A DNA stretch of 36,002 bases. Source: Magnetococcales bacterium. GTDB lineage: Bacteria > Pseudomonadota > Magnetococcia > Magnetococcales > UBA8363. Position 1 is the stretch's first letter; every line of letters starts with the position of its first letter. The stretch is from assembly GCA_015228925.1 (NCBI GenBank), contig JADGCQ010000032.1, positions 1 to 36,002 of the forward strand, given 5' to 3'. The notes under the pieces were generated by a model. That model was given only the letters and a program-made list of their open reading frames with translations, made no database searches and was not told the origin of the DNA. Both the position numbers and the translations under genes were made by a program. Positions 6,630-14,419 of this stretch are shown in pieces.

Positions 6630-9600
6630 CTAAAGATGATGGACCCCGAACGATCCTGGAGCTAACTTTTCCTGCGCCAGATTGAGGATGTGGGGATGAT
6701 GGGTGAAATAGATGACCTGGCGTCCGAGACTGGCCAATAGATTCAAGGTGGCGGCGGCGCGATGATCATCAAAGTGGATGAGAATATCATCCAAAATCAT
6801 GGGGATCGATTGTTGCCCCTGGTGCAAGACCTCCATGGCCGCCAACCGGAGGGCCAAAAATAATTGGTCTCTGGTCCCCGCGCTCATCCCCTCTACGCGC
6901 ACCTTCTGCCCCTGGGGGCGCTCGCCGTAAAAAAAAGTTTTGGCCCCAACACAATCAATTTTCAGGTCGTTCAAGGAACCGTCTGTCAATCTACGAAAAA
7001 ATTCTGCGGCACGGCTTAATACCGGCCCTTGATTTTGTTCCTGAAAACGAGAAATAACCTGCTGCAACAGCATCGTCCCAAAATGCAAATGGATATAGTT
7101 TTCGGCGTGCCGTGACAGCTCATTGTGGATATCCTCCAGTTCCTGCTGTGTCTGGGCCGCTTCATCGCCCCCTGCAAGATTGTCCAATGCTTGGGTAACC
7201 CCTCCCAAAGATTGATCCAGGGTGCGCCGTTCCCTTTCCAGGGTCTCAATCTCCTCCCGGACTTGGGAGAGCGTTTCCTGGGCCTTCTCCATCTCCTGTC
7301 CCTGAATCTCGGTCAGAAGAGCCGCCAGCGTCCGACCTTCGGCACTGCTAAGAATTTCCCCCTCGCACTCGATGATCTTTTTCGCTATCTCCCCTTTGAG
7401 CCTGACCCGTTCTTCCACGGCATCCATCTCTTGGGGATCATCGGTGCCATACCGGGCTTCAATCTCACGCATCCGCGAAGCGTCGGTTTGCCGTGTGATC
7501 TGACCATGGCGTTGCAGCTCTCGATACTCATCCCGTTGCTTTTCATGAACCTGGCGTTGATTGTTTTCCAAAACCGCTTGATCCAACCGCACCTTGAGCG
7601 TTTCCAACCAGGAAAAAGGGCTGCCCGGTTCCTGCGTGTTCCAGGTTTCGCCCAACTCTGAGGATAATTCTTGCAGTCGCGCCATGAAGGCATCGCGCTG
7701 GTGGATGATTTCCTGAATGTTGGCGAGCAGTGCCTCCCGTTGACGGAAAATATCTTTTAATTCGCTGAATAACTCAAGAAATTCACCGCTGGACTCGACA
7801 TCCATCCCCCCTTCATGGCCAAATTGCCCAAGCAGATTTTTCCAACGCCGATCATCGTCTTGCACTATGCGCTGCTTCTCTTCCAGTTTTTCCTGGTTAC
7901 TCTGAATGGTTCGCGCAATTTCTGCCAATCGTTCTTCGGCAATGCGGCGCGTCTCCATCTGTTTGGTGCAGGCGGTCAGAAAATTTTGCCATTGGTGGAT
8001 GGTGACCGACAGGTTGCCCCCCGGTTTGATCGCAGGTCCACCCAAGGAAGCGACAATCTTTTGGACTTCTTCGACGGCAACGGTCAATGCATTATGCAGG
8101 GAATTTCCTTTTTGTAACCAATCTTCCGCTTCGGCCTTGAGGCGGAGTATGTCCGAGCGCAGTATCGGCCACCCTTTCATTTCCAGCGGGGTGCCTGGCT
8201 GCGATATCCCCAGGGAATGCCATAATTGCCGCCATGATGTCAGTAATTCCTCTTGCCGGATGGTCACCGCCCTCGACTGTTCCAAGCGGTGACTTTCTCG
8301 CTGTGATAGACCAAGAATTTTGACCTCCAATTGCTGCCATTCGGCCAACCGCTTGGCTTCGCGCAGACGACCATCGGCCAATTGGTCGGAGCGCACCATG
8401 AGGGCTTCAAAGGTATCACCAGGCGTTGCATCGGCTTCCCATGCGACCGGTTGATCGTCAAGCCAATGGTGGCGGATGCGTTGCCATAATTGATCGCGTT
8501 TGGCGCGTGCCTCGCGGATAGCCGCCTCCGTCGGTGGCGCACCCCCAAAAGCTTGTTGCAACTGCTGGCGTCGCTCCTGAAGCTGCGCCAAGTCGGACCG
8601 TATCCGCGCCAATTCCTCGGTGATGTTGCGCTGCTCGTCTTCCCCCTGGTGATGGTCGCGGATAAACCGTTCCATCATGGCTTCCGTTGGCGGACGACAT
8701 GCCGCCAATTCTTCCAACGTTGCTTGCCACAGCGGCAGCAAAAGCCGTTTTTCTTCCGCCTGTTTGCTGGCACGGGTGCTGTTCTCAAAGGCAAGATGCA
8801 TTTCCCTTTCACGTTGCATGAACAGGGGTAATTCCGCGAGCCGTTGTCGGAAGGGAGGAAGATCGATCGGATCTCCAAGTGCGGCGATTTCCTCTTGTTT
8901 TTTTAGGGCCTCATGGTGCAGCGTCTTGATTCCCAGGTGTAATGCCTCCATCTGGCCGAGAAGCTTGGGTCTGGATTCCATTAACTTACGCAAAATACCC
9001 AAACGAGTTTTATCGGGAATGTTCTTTTCGTCCACGATGGCCGATTGTCCACCCGCTTCACGCCAAAGGTCGGTTTGTTTTTGATTGAGTAGAGAAAGTT
9101 TTTGTTCCAGGGCGGGTAATTTTTCGGCATTTTCCCGAACGAATTGCCCCTCTTTGTGCAAGGCATTGATGCGGGAGGTCCGTTGAATCAAGGATTCTTC
9201 TGGAAGAAGTTGTGCAAGCTTGGATTCCAGGGATGACAAGGAACTTTGGTAAATTTCCAGGGCTTGATCCATTTCGGCCCGGCGTTTCGTCAATGCAGCG
9301 CGTTCGCGGATGATCTCCTCCCCCAGGGATGGGGTCTCCTGGTGTCCTTGTTGTTGGAGGCGGAGATGTTCCAAACGCCGGATCATGGGGCCGATGGTGA
9401 CCATTTGGCGCAGCTTGGTTTCCTGGCGGCGTTTTTCCAGGAGATGTTCCCCGTTGGTAGCACTCTCTTTTTGGAGTCGCTCCTGGGCTTGACGATGTTG
9501 TAACCATTGGTCGCGGGGCAATGATGCTTGTTTGAGTCGGTCGCGGACGGCAAGCAGGCGATGGTGTTGCAGCGTGATGATTTGCGCTTTGCCTCTGGGT

Positions 9601-10121
9601 TTGTAGAAGGTTTCCGCCTCTTCGCGCATCTGATCCATGATCTGGCGCACTTTGGAAATCCCAGAACCCGCCTCAAATAATAATTCGCCCACTTCCCCCT
9701 TACCTTCGAGGACCGCTTCCCCCCCCTTGCGCAACCGCTCATGATCCAGGCCATAGAGCAGTTCGAAGCGGGTACGGTCCAAAGTTCCCAAGAATGGTTG
9801 CAAGCGGTTGGCATCCAGGGGGTAACCCTGTTCGTCCAGGAGGGTATCTTTGTTGCCTTTGCGTCTGAACGCGGTCAGGGAATCGCCATGATCATGACGG
9901 AGGGTCGCCCCAATGCGGAGGTCGGTATTGTCGTGTTGAAAATTGTAGGGGGTATCCTTACCGAATCCAAACAAAAAATCGGTGATGGCCGCGAGGGCGG
10001 TACTTTTTCCCGCTTCATTGTTGCCGTGGATGATCCAAAGGGATGGCCCATGGGGGGTGAAATCTAGGGTTTTCTGGGTAAAATGGCCGTAAGCCTGAAG
10101 GTACAGGGTGGTGATGAACAT
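6630..10121 (-). CDS. YhaN-like SMC-type ATPase (AAA domain, long coiled coil)
   Basis: A 1163-residue protein built like the SbcC/Rad50 group. It has an N-terminal ATPase half with Walker A GNNEAGKST (33-41), about 900 residues of Glu/Gln/Arg-rich coiled coil, and a C-terminal half with the signature GMSAGTRDQLFLALRL (~1078), Walker B PMILDD (~1107) and the switch histidine YFTHHPH (~1138). The N-terminus (MFITTLYLQAYGHF) and AGTRDQ signature match YhaN (COG4717) rather than canonical SbcC, and no CXXC zinc hook is evident. Its ATG follows directly on the stop codon of the SbcD-like gene, so the two are surely translated together. They probably form an ATP-driven nuclease complex that handles DNA ends. 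The exact DNA substrate is unknown. Confidence 0.88.
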   Translation of the reverse strand: MFITTLYLQAYGHFTQKTLDFTPHGPSLWIIHGNNEAGKSTALAAITDFLFGFGKDTPYNFQHDNTDLRIGATLRHDHGDSLTAFRRKGNKDTLLDEQGYPLDANRLQPFLGTLDRTRFELLYGLDHERLRKGGEAVLEGKGEVGELLFEAGSGISKVRQIMDQMREEAETFYKPRGKAQIITLQHHRLLAVRDRLKQASLPRDQWLQHRQAQERLQKESATNGEHLLEKRRQETKLRQMVTIGPMIRRLEHLRLQQQGHQETPSLGEEIIRERAALTKRRAEMDQALEIYQSSLSSLESKLAQLLPEESLIQRTSRINALHKEGQFVRENAEKLPALEQKLSLLNQKQTDLWREAGGQSAIVDEKNIPDKTRLGILRKLMESRPKLLGQMEALHLGIKTLHHEALKKQEEIAALGDPIDLPPFRQRLAELPLFMQREREMHLAFENSTRASKQAEEKRLLLPLWQATLEELAACRPPTEAMMERFIRDHHQGEDEQRNITEELARIRSDLAQLQERRQQLQQAFGGAPPTEAAIREARAKRDQLWQRIRHHWLDDQPVAWEADATPGDTFEALMVRSDQLADGRLREAKRLAEWQQLEVKILGLSQRESHRLEQSRAVTIRQEELLTSWRQLWHSLGISQPGTPLEMKGWPILRSDILRLKAEAEDWLQKGNSLHNALTVAVEEVQKIVASLGGPAIKPGGNLSVTIHQWQNFLTACTKQMETRRIAEERLAEIARTIQSNQEKLEEKQRIVQDDDRRWKNLLGQFGHEGGMDVESSGEFLELFSELKDIFRQREALLANIQEIIHQRDAFMARLQELSSELGETWNTQEPGSPFSWLETLKVRLDQAVLENNQRQVHEKQRDEYRELQRHGQITRQTDASRMREIEARYGTDDPQEMDAVEERVRLKGEIAKKIIECEGEILSSAEGRTLAALLTEIQGQEMEKAQETLSQVREEIETLERERRTLDQSLGGVTQALDNLAGGDEAAQTQQELEDIHNELSRHAENYIHLHFGTMLLQQVISRFQEQNQGPVLSRAAEFFRRLTDGSLNDLKIDCVGAKTFFYGERPQGQKVRVEGMSAGTRDQLFLALRLAAMEVLHQGQQSIPMILDDILIHFDDHRAAATLNLLASLGRQVIYFTHHPHILNLAQEKLAPGSFGVHHL

Positions 10122-11381
10122 TCAATGGTCTCCCTGATCTTGTTCCAGCAATCGTTGCCGAACCAGGGTTTGGGCATGTTCCAGGGCCTGATGGAGCTTT
10201 GGAATCTCTTGGATGGGAAAGAGGTGACCGCCCAGAAGACTACGTAATGGTTTGAGTTGGGCAGTCAGGCTTTTCATCGCCTCATCGCTGTGCTGCCATT
10301 CCTGGACGATTTGCTGGAGCATGGTCAGGGGATCGAGATGGGGGGTGTCGTGTTGCGGGGCGAGAGGGTTTTCGGTGGGGTGCGGGCGGCTGGTGATGAC
10401 CACTTTTTCCAGCCACAGGGCATCACCGCCTGTGTTGATGGTTTGCAGTCGTAAGGCGTCTTCCAATTCGATCCCTTTGGCGACCAGGGGGTCATGCAGG
10501 GGGGTGTGACCGACCAAGTTCAGTCGCACCACGGTCAGCACGTCGGGGTTGATCACCGAGTGCAGTTGGGTATCGACCCGTTCCAAAATGTCATCTAAAG
10601 ATGCGATGGCATCCAGTGTGATTTCCAAAGTTTTCCAGCGGACCTGATCCAAAATCAGGGGTTGCGCATGAATGTGGCCTGACGGATCGACTGCGACGAG
10701 GGTTGCCCCTTTTTCACCCGATTCACGGATATGGCGTCCCTGAAGGGTGCCGGGAAAAAGAATCATCGGGTCTTTGGCGCGGACGATTTCTCGTTGGTGG
10801 ACATGACCCAAGGCCCAATACTGGTAACCGTGGGTCAGAAGATCCTGTTCACTGCATGGGGCATATGTTTCGTGGCCATCGCGGCCAACGAGCGAGGTAT
10901 GGAGCAGGCCGATATTGAAGGCCCCAGGGATGCATGGGGGATAATCGGCGGCAAGGTTGCGTTTTTCTTTTTGATGGCTGTGGGACTGACCATGGACGGC
11001 CAATCCCAGGTGTTCTCGATGAATGGTGTGGGGTCGGTCTGAGGCAAACAGATGGATGTTGGTCGAAAAAGGGTTGGTTTGCAGAAGGGCGTGTTCGGCG
11101 TCATGATTACCCAGAACGATGAAGACTTCAATGTTGTCTTCCTTGAGGCGGCGCAGGTGGGTTGCCAGATACAGGACGGTTTGATAATCCCGTCCCGACC
11201 TGTCGAGAAGGTCACCGGCCAACAATAAAAAATCGACGCGATGATGGCGACAGGCATCCATCAACCGTTCAAAGGCTTTGCGACTGGCTTGGCGGATCCG
11301 TTCCAGGGGTGCCCCTGAATAGCGCGTCAAACCTCGGAGGGGGGCATCCAGGTGCAAATCGGCGGCATGGATAAATTTCAT
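10122..11381 (-). CDS. SbcD/YhaO-like metallophosphoesterase (DNA repair exonuclease family)
   Basis: A 419-residue protein with the full calcineurin-like metal-binding series: HAADLHLD at the N-terminus, LLLAGDLLDRSG, VLGNHDAEH and GHVHQRE. This set defines the Mre11/SbcD nuclease fold with two metal ions. The C-terminal ~170 residues would hold the capping and ATPase-binding region. I prefer the ATG at 11381, since the protein then begins MKFIHAADLHL as family members do; a TTG at 11396 would add five residues. The stop abuts the start of the YhaN-like ATPase, its expected partner. A dispersed hairpin repeat lies just upstream (11401-11456). Confidence 0.88.
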   Translation of the reverse strand: MKFIHAADLHLDAPLRGLTRYSGAPLERIRQASRKAFERLMDACRHHRVDFLLLAGDLLDRSGRDYQTVLYLATHLRRLKEDNIEVFIVLGNHDAEHALLQTNPFSTNIHLFASDRPHTIHREHLGLAVHGQSHSHQKEKRNLAADYPPCIPGAFNIGLLHTSLVGRDGHETYAPCSEQDLLTHGYQYWALGHVHQREIVRAKDPMILFPGTLQGRHIRESGEKGATLVAVDPSGHIHAQPLILDQVRWKTLEITLDAIASLDDILERVDTQLHSVINPDVLTVVRLNLVGHTPLHDPLVAKGIELEDALRLQTINTGGDALWLEKVVITSRPHPTENPLAPQHDTPHLDPLTMLQQIVQEWQHSDEAMKSLTAQLKPLRSLLGGHLFPIQEIPKLHQALEHAQTLVRQRLLEQDQGDH

Positions 11382-11400
11382 CGTATCGTGTTGCAATCGA

Positions 11401-11456
11401 TTGAAAGAAAAAAGGGGTCTGGGGGATTGCCCCCAGGGTTTTGACCTTAAACAAAA
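11401..11456. repeat. Dispersed hairpin repeat, copy 1
   Basis: An A-rich lead, then GGGGTCT, a stem CTGGGGG/CCCCCAG with loop ATTG, then GGTTTTGAC. The core is identical to the copies at 18090, 18522 (inverted) and 35950. It lies between the divergently placed ends of acr3 and the SbcD-like gene region. On the minus strand it lies between the start of the SbcD-like gene and the acr3 stop codon. It is not followed by a clean T tract, so it is a repeat rather than an ordinary terminator. Confidence 0.8.
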
Positions 11457-11478
11457 AGATTACCATGCCCTGTTTTTT

Positions 11479-12519
11479 TTATGAAGATCTTTTTTCCGTC
11501 AACCCCGCTTCATACCAGAACTTTGAAGCGTTGACCACCTTGACAACCAGCAACATCACCGGCACCTCAATCAGAACGCCAACAACCGTCGCCAGTGCTG
11601 CCCCGGATTCAAAACCAAAAAGGCTGATGGCTGCGGCGACCGCCAGTTCAAAAAAGTTGGATGCACCGATGAGGGCTGACGGACCCGCGACGGTATGTTT
11701 TTCACCCACGGCGCGGTTGAGCAGGTAGGCCAGTGCAGAGTTGAAAAAAACTTGGATCAGGATGGGGACGGCCAGCAATCCGATCACGATGGGCTGTTGA
11801 ATAATGGCCTTTCCTTGGAAAGCGAACAGCAATATCAGGGTCAGCAGCAGTGCCGCGACGGACCAGGGGCCGATTTTTTCCATCACAGCATCGAACGCTG
11901 GCTCTCCTGCCGCCAATAAGTGTTTACGCCAGATTTGGGCGAGAATCACCGGGATGACGATGTAAAGACCCACCGAGACAAACAGCGTATCCCATGGCAC
12001 CGTAATGGCTGAAATTCCCAACAACAGCCCGACAATGGGTGCGAAGGCAAAGACCATGATGGTATCGTTGAGTGCCACCTGGGACAGCGTGAACAGGGGA
12101 TCTCCATTCGTCAGCCGACTCCAGACGAATACCATGGCCGTACAGGGGGCGGCTGCCAGCAGGATCAGTCCGGCGATATAACTGTCCAGTTGCTCAACCG
12201 GCAGCATGGGGGCGAATAGGTTGCGGATGAACAGCCATGCCAAAAATGCCATGGAAAACGGCTTGATGAGCCAATTGACGAACAATGTGATCCCGATGCC
12301 GCGAATATGCGTCTTGACCGTGTGCAACGCACCAAAATCGACCTTGACGAGCATGGGGATGATCATCACCCAGATGAGAAGGCCAACGGGAAGGTTGACT
12401 TGAGCCACCTCCATCCGCCCGATAGCCTGGAACAGTTCCGGGACCACTTGGCCTAGTGCGATGCCGAGAACGATGCAGAGAAATACCCAAACTGTCAGAT
12501 ACCGTTCAAAAACGCTCAT
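11479..12519 (-). CDS. acr3: Arsenite efflux permease Acr3
   Basis: A 346-residue inner-membrane protein with about ten hydrophobic helices. It begins with the family-typical FERYLTVWVFLCIVLG and contains AAPCTAMVFVWS, which carries the conserved Cys needed for arsenite transport in Acr3, followed by NDTIMVFAFAPI. Length and motifs match the bile acid:arsenite/riboflavin transporter superfamily. Acr3 extrudes As(III) using the proton motive force. It begins 23 bases downstream of the ArsR-ArsC fusion gene on the same strand, has an AGGGG ribosome-binding site, and completes a sense-reduce-export operon. Expression is therefore expected to be induced by arsenic through the fused ArsR domain. 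Confidence 0.93.
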   Translation of the reverse strand: MSVFERYLTVWVFLCIVLGIALGQVVPELFQAIGRMEVAQVNLPVGLLIWVMIIPMLVKVDFGALHTVKTHIRGIGITLFVNWLIKPFSMAFLAWLFIRNLFAPMLPVEQLDSYIAGLILLAAAPCTAMVFVWSRLTNGDPLFTLSQVALNDTIMVFAFAPIVGLLLGISAITVPWDTLFVSVGLYIVIPVILAQIWRKHLLAAGEPAFDAVMEKIGPWSVAALLLTLILLFAFQGKAIIQQPIVIGLLAVPILIQVFFNSALAYLLNRAVGEKHTVAGPSALIGASNFFELAVAAAISLFGFESGAALATVVGVLIEVPVMLLVVKVVNASKFWYEAGLTEKRSS

Positions 12520-12542
12520 TGAGTAGCCCCTGTTCTTGGTTT

Positions 12543-13277
12543 TTACGGCAGATTCAGTGCCTTGCGGATGGCGGGAACCAGACGGGTGCGAATGTCGTCA
12601 CGCACACCGATAAAACTTTCCAACGGTTCGCCATGGGGATCGTGGAAAGGGATGTGAAGGTGGGGAATCGGGCGCGGGAAGATTGGGCAAGCCTCTTTGG
12701 CGTTGTCACAGACGGTCACAACCAGATCGACCGGTGCATCCATGACGGAATCGACATCTTTTGGATACAGATTATTGACGGGCAGCCCCGCCTGTTTCAG
12801 GGCTTCGATGGCACCATTTGCAACGTGCGGTTGTGGTTTGGTTCCTGCGGACAGGGCGTGGATTTCTCCAGCCATATCATGATTGATAATAACCTCCGCC
12901 ATTTGTGATCGACAGGAATTCCCTGTGCAGAGGACGAGAACCGTTTTTTTTGTGTGCATGGTTTTCTCCAAAAACCTGTCAGGCAGACATGGGCGGCCTT
13001 GACAACAATTGTGCGTAAGAAAAGTCAGCAGACGATCCATCGCCTCATAGTCGGCGGAATAAAATATGAAACGACTTTCATGCCTTCCCCGGATGAGTCC
13101 AACGCGGCTCAGATGGGCCAAGTGAAAGGAGAGGGTTGCCGGGGCAAGTGCCAACTGCTCGCCGATGGCCCGTGCATGGACGCCATCCGCCCCCGCCTCG
13201 ACCAGCAGCCGAAAAACGGCAAGACGGGATTCGTGTCCCAATGCGGCCAGGAGTTCCGAAGCCTTTAATGTATCCAT
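12543..13277 (-). CDS. ArsR repressor fused to thioredoxin-type arsenate reductase ArsC
   Basis: A single 244-residue frame. Residues 1-~100 are a winged-helix ArsR/SmtB repressor (recognition region LAPATLSFHLAHLSRVGLI), with a CC-x4-C cluster at C91, C92 and C97 that could bind As(III). Residues 107-244 are a low-molecular-weight phosphatase-type ArsC with P-loop CTGNSCR (C117-R123) and relay cysteines in VVTVCDNAKEAC (C190, C197). This is the thioredoxin-coupled class that reduces arsenate to arsenite. The ArsC part begins MHTKKTVLVLC at its own ATG (12959), which keeps a GGAG site. The gene may therefore yield both the fusion and free ArsC. It heads the operon with acr3 and should repress it until arsenite binds. 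Confidence 0.92.
   Translation of the reverse strand: MDTLKASELLAALGHESRLAVFRLLVEAGADGVHARAIGEQLALAPATLSFHLAHLSRVGLIRGRHESRFIFYSADYEAMDRLLTFLTHNCCQGRPCLPDRFLEKTMHTKKTVLVLCTGNSCRSQMAEVIINHDMAGEIHALSAGTKPQPHVANGAIEALKQAGLPVNNLYPKDVDSVMDAPVDLVVTVCDNAKEACPIFPRPIPHLHIPFHDPHGEPLESFIGVRDDIRTRLVPAIRKALNLP
12957..12969 (-). promoter_or_regulatory. Internal ribosome-binding site and start codon for ArsC within the fusion
   Basis: On the minus strand GGAG (12969-12966) stands six bases before an in-frame ATG (12959-12957), exactly where stand-alone ArsC proteins begin. This arrangement looks like the remnant of a separate arsC gene and could still start translation of an unfused reductase. Confidence 0.55.
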
Positions 13278-13283
13278 ATTTCC

Positions 13284-13312
13284 AGAATTGTCGAATTATT
13301 GCCCGACGTCAA
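13284..13312 (-). promoter_or_regulatory. Possible ars promoter/operator
   Basis: Minus-strand TTGACG (13312-13307) resembles a -35 box. Seventeen bases downstream is a weak AATTCT. An imperfect dyad AATTCGACAATT overlaps the spacer, a plausible ArsR site. The -10 candidate is so close to the ATG at 13277 that the leader would be extremely short, so the assignment is weak. Confidence 0.3.
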
Positions 13313-13360
13313 GGGGGCATCGACCCATGAGAGTGATTTTCTAACGTGAATGGCTATCGG

Positions 13361-14419
13361 TCAGCGCGGGGGAGGTTTGATGATGACGGGAGATTGACCA
13401 TCGGTTGGCAAGGCTTCCATAGCAACTTTTGCGTCCGCCATCGAGGGATACGGCCCCGTTCGGACACGGTAGACCGGACCGGATGCCCCATCGCTGTGGA
13501 CCATGTGTGCGACGCGCCCTTTGCGCTGCAACTGCGACACCATCTGCGCTGCGCGGTCATAATTGGAAAAAACCGCCAATTGTACCATATACGGTCCCGC
13601 ATCGGATCCCGGACTGTTTTTCGACGACTTCGCAGAGAGCGAACCTTCAATCAGTGCGGAAATATCTTGAATCTTTTTTTGTGTCGTCGGGCTGGTTGCA
13701 GCGACCGGACTGGCCGATACCCCTGTTCGGGTTTGCATCCCCGGCAATTGAGGTTTTACAGGGGGATTCGCATGGCTGGCTGAGTAAACGACCTGTTCAC
13801 GATTATCCAGGGGCAATATGACCTTGCGATTGGCCAAGGCATCATAAAAAGTCAACTCCACCTCGGGAGGCTTGACCTTTGGGGTCAAATCCTGGGGTAG
13901 GGGTGGCAGATCCCGGAGCTTCTTTTCTTTGACTGCCTCGTCTATGACCGCCTCGTCCGTAGATTCGGTTTTCTCAGTGATACCCACTGGGACACCTACA
14001 GGCTTTGGTGCGACCGGTTGCAGAGCGGAAGCGGTACGGGCAGGTGTTGCCATGGCCTCGGACGTTTTTAAGGCCAGATGACGGTTACCTGCTTCAAGAA
14101 CTGCCGTCAAATCAACTCTTTCCTCAATCGTCTGCTTTTTTCCTTTCTCTGGATTGCTGTCACTTGCTTTTACTTTTATCTCTTTCTTGGGTTCTTTCTC
14201 CAAGATATGCTGGATCTTTTCCGCAACCGCATCCGACGAACCCGTTTTTTCGGGGAGAGCGGCTTTGGGGGCTATGGTTTGCACGACCGGCTTGCTGCTA
14301 TGGTCGCCAAACAACAGATAGCCGCCTCCGCCGGCCACGAGACCGAGAAGAACGACGGTAACCGGCGATTTGTTCGTGCGCCGACGATACCGATTATGGG
14401 TGGGATAACGTGGTGTCAC
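13361..14419 (-). CDS. SPOR-domain inner-membrane protein
   Basis: A 352-residue protein: a short basic cytoplasmic N-terminus, one membrane helix (about 19-38, VTVVLLGLVAGGGGYLLF), a long Lys/Pro/Thr-rich linker and a C-terminal SPOR domain (about 275-350, MVQLAVFSNYDRAAQ to YRVRTGPYPSMADA). SPOR domains bind peptidoglycan glycan strands lacking stem peptides, mostly at the septum, so a cell-division role in the periplasm is likely. The start is a GTG that shares four bases (GTGA) with the argS stop codon. An argS-SPOR gene order is common in alpha-like proteobacteria, which supports the start and suggests coupled translation. Confidence 0.88.
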   Translation of the reverse strand: MTPRYPTHNRYRRRTNKSPVTVVLLGLVAGGGGYLLFGDHSSKPVVQTIAPKAALPEKTGSSDAVAEKIQHILEKEPKKEIKVKASDSNPEKGKKQTIEERVDLTAVLEAGNRHLALKTSEAMATPARTASALQPVAPKPVGVPVGITEKTESTDEAVIDEAVKEKKLRDLPPLPQDLTPKVKPPEVELTFYDALANRKVILPLDNREQVVYSASHANPPVKPQLPGMQTRTGVSASPVAATSPTTQKKIQDISALIEGSLSAKSSKNSPGSDAGPYMVQLAVFSNYDRAAQMVSQLQRKGRVAHMVHSDGASGPVYRVRTGPYPSMADAKVAMEALPTDGQSPVIIKPPPR

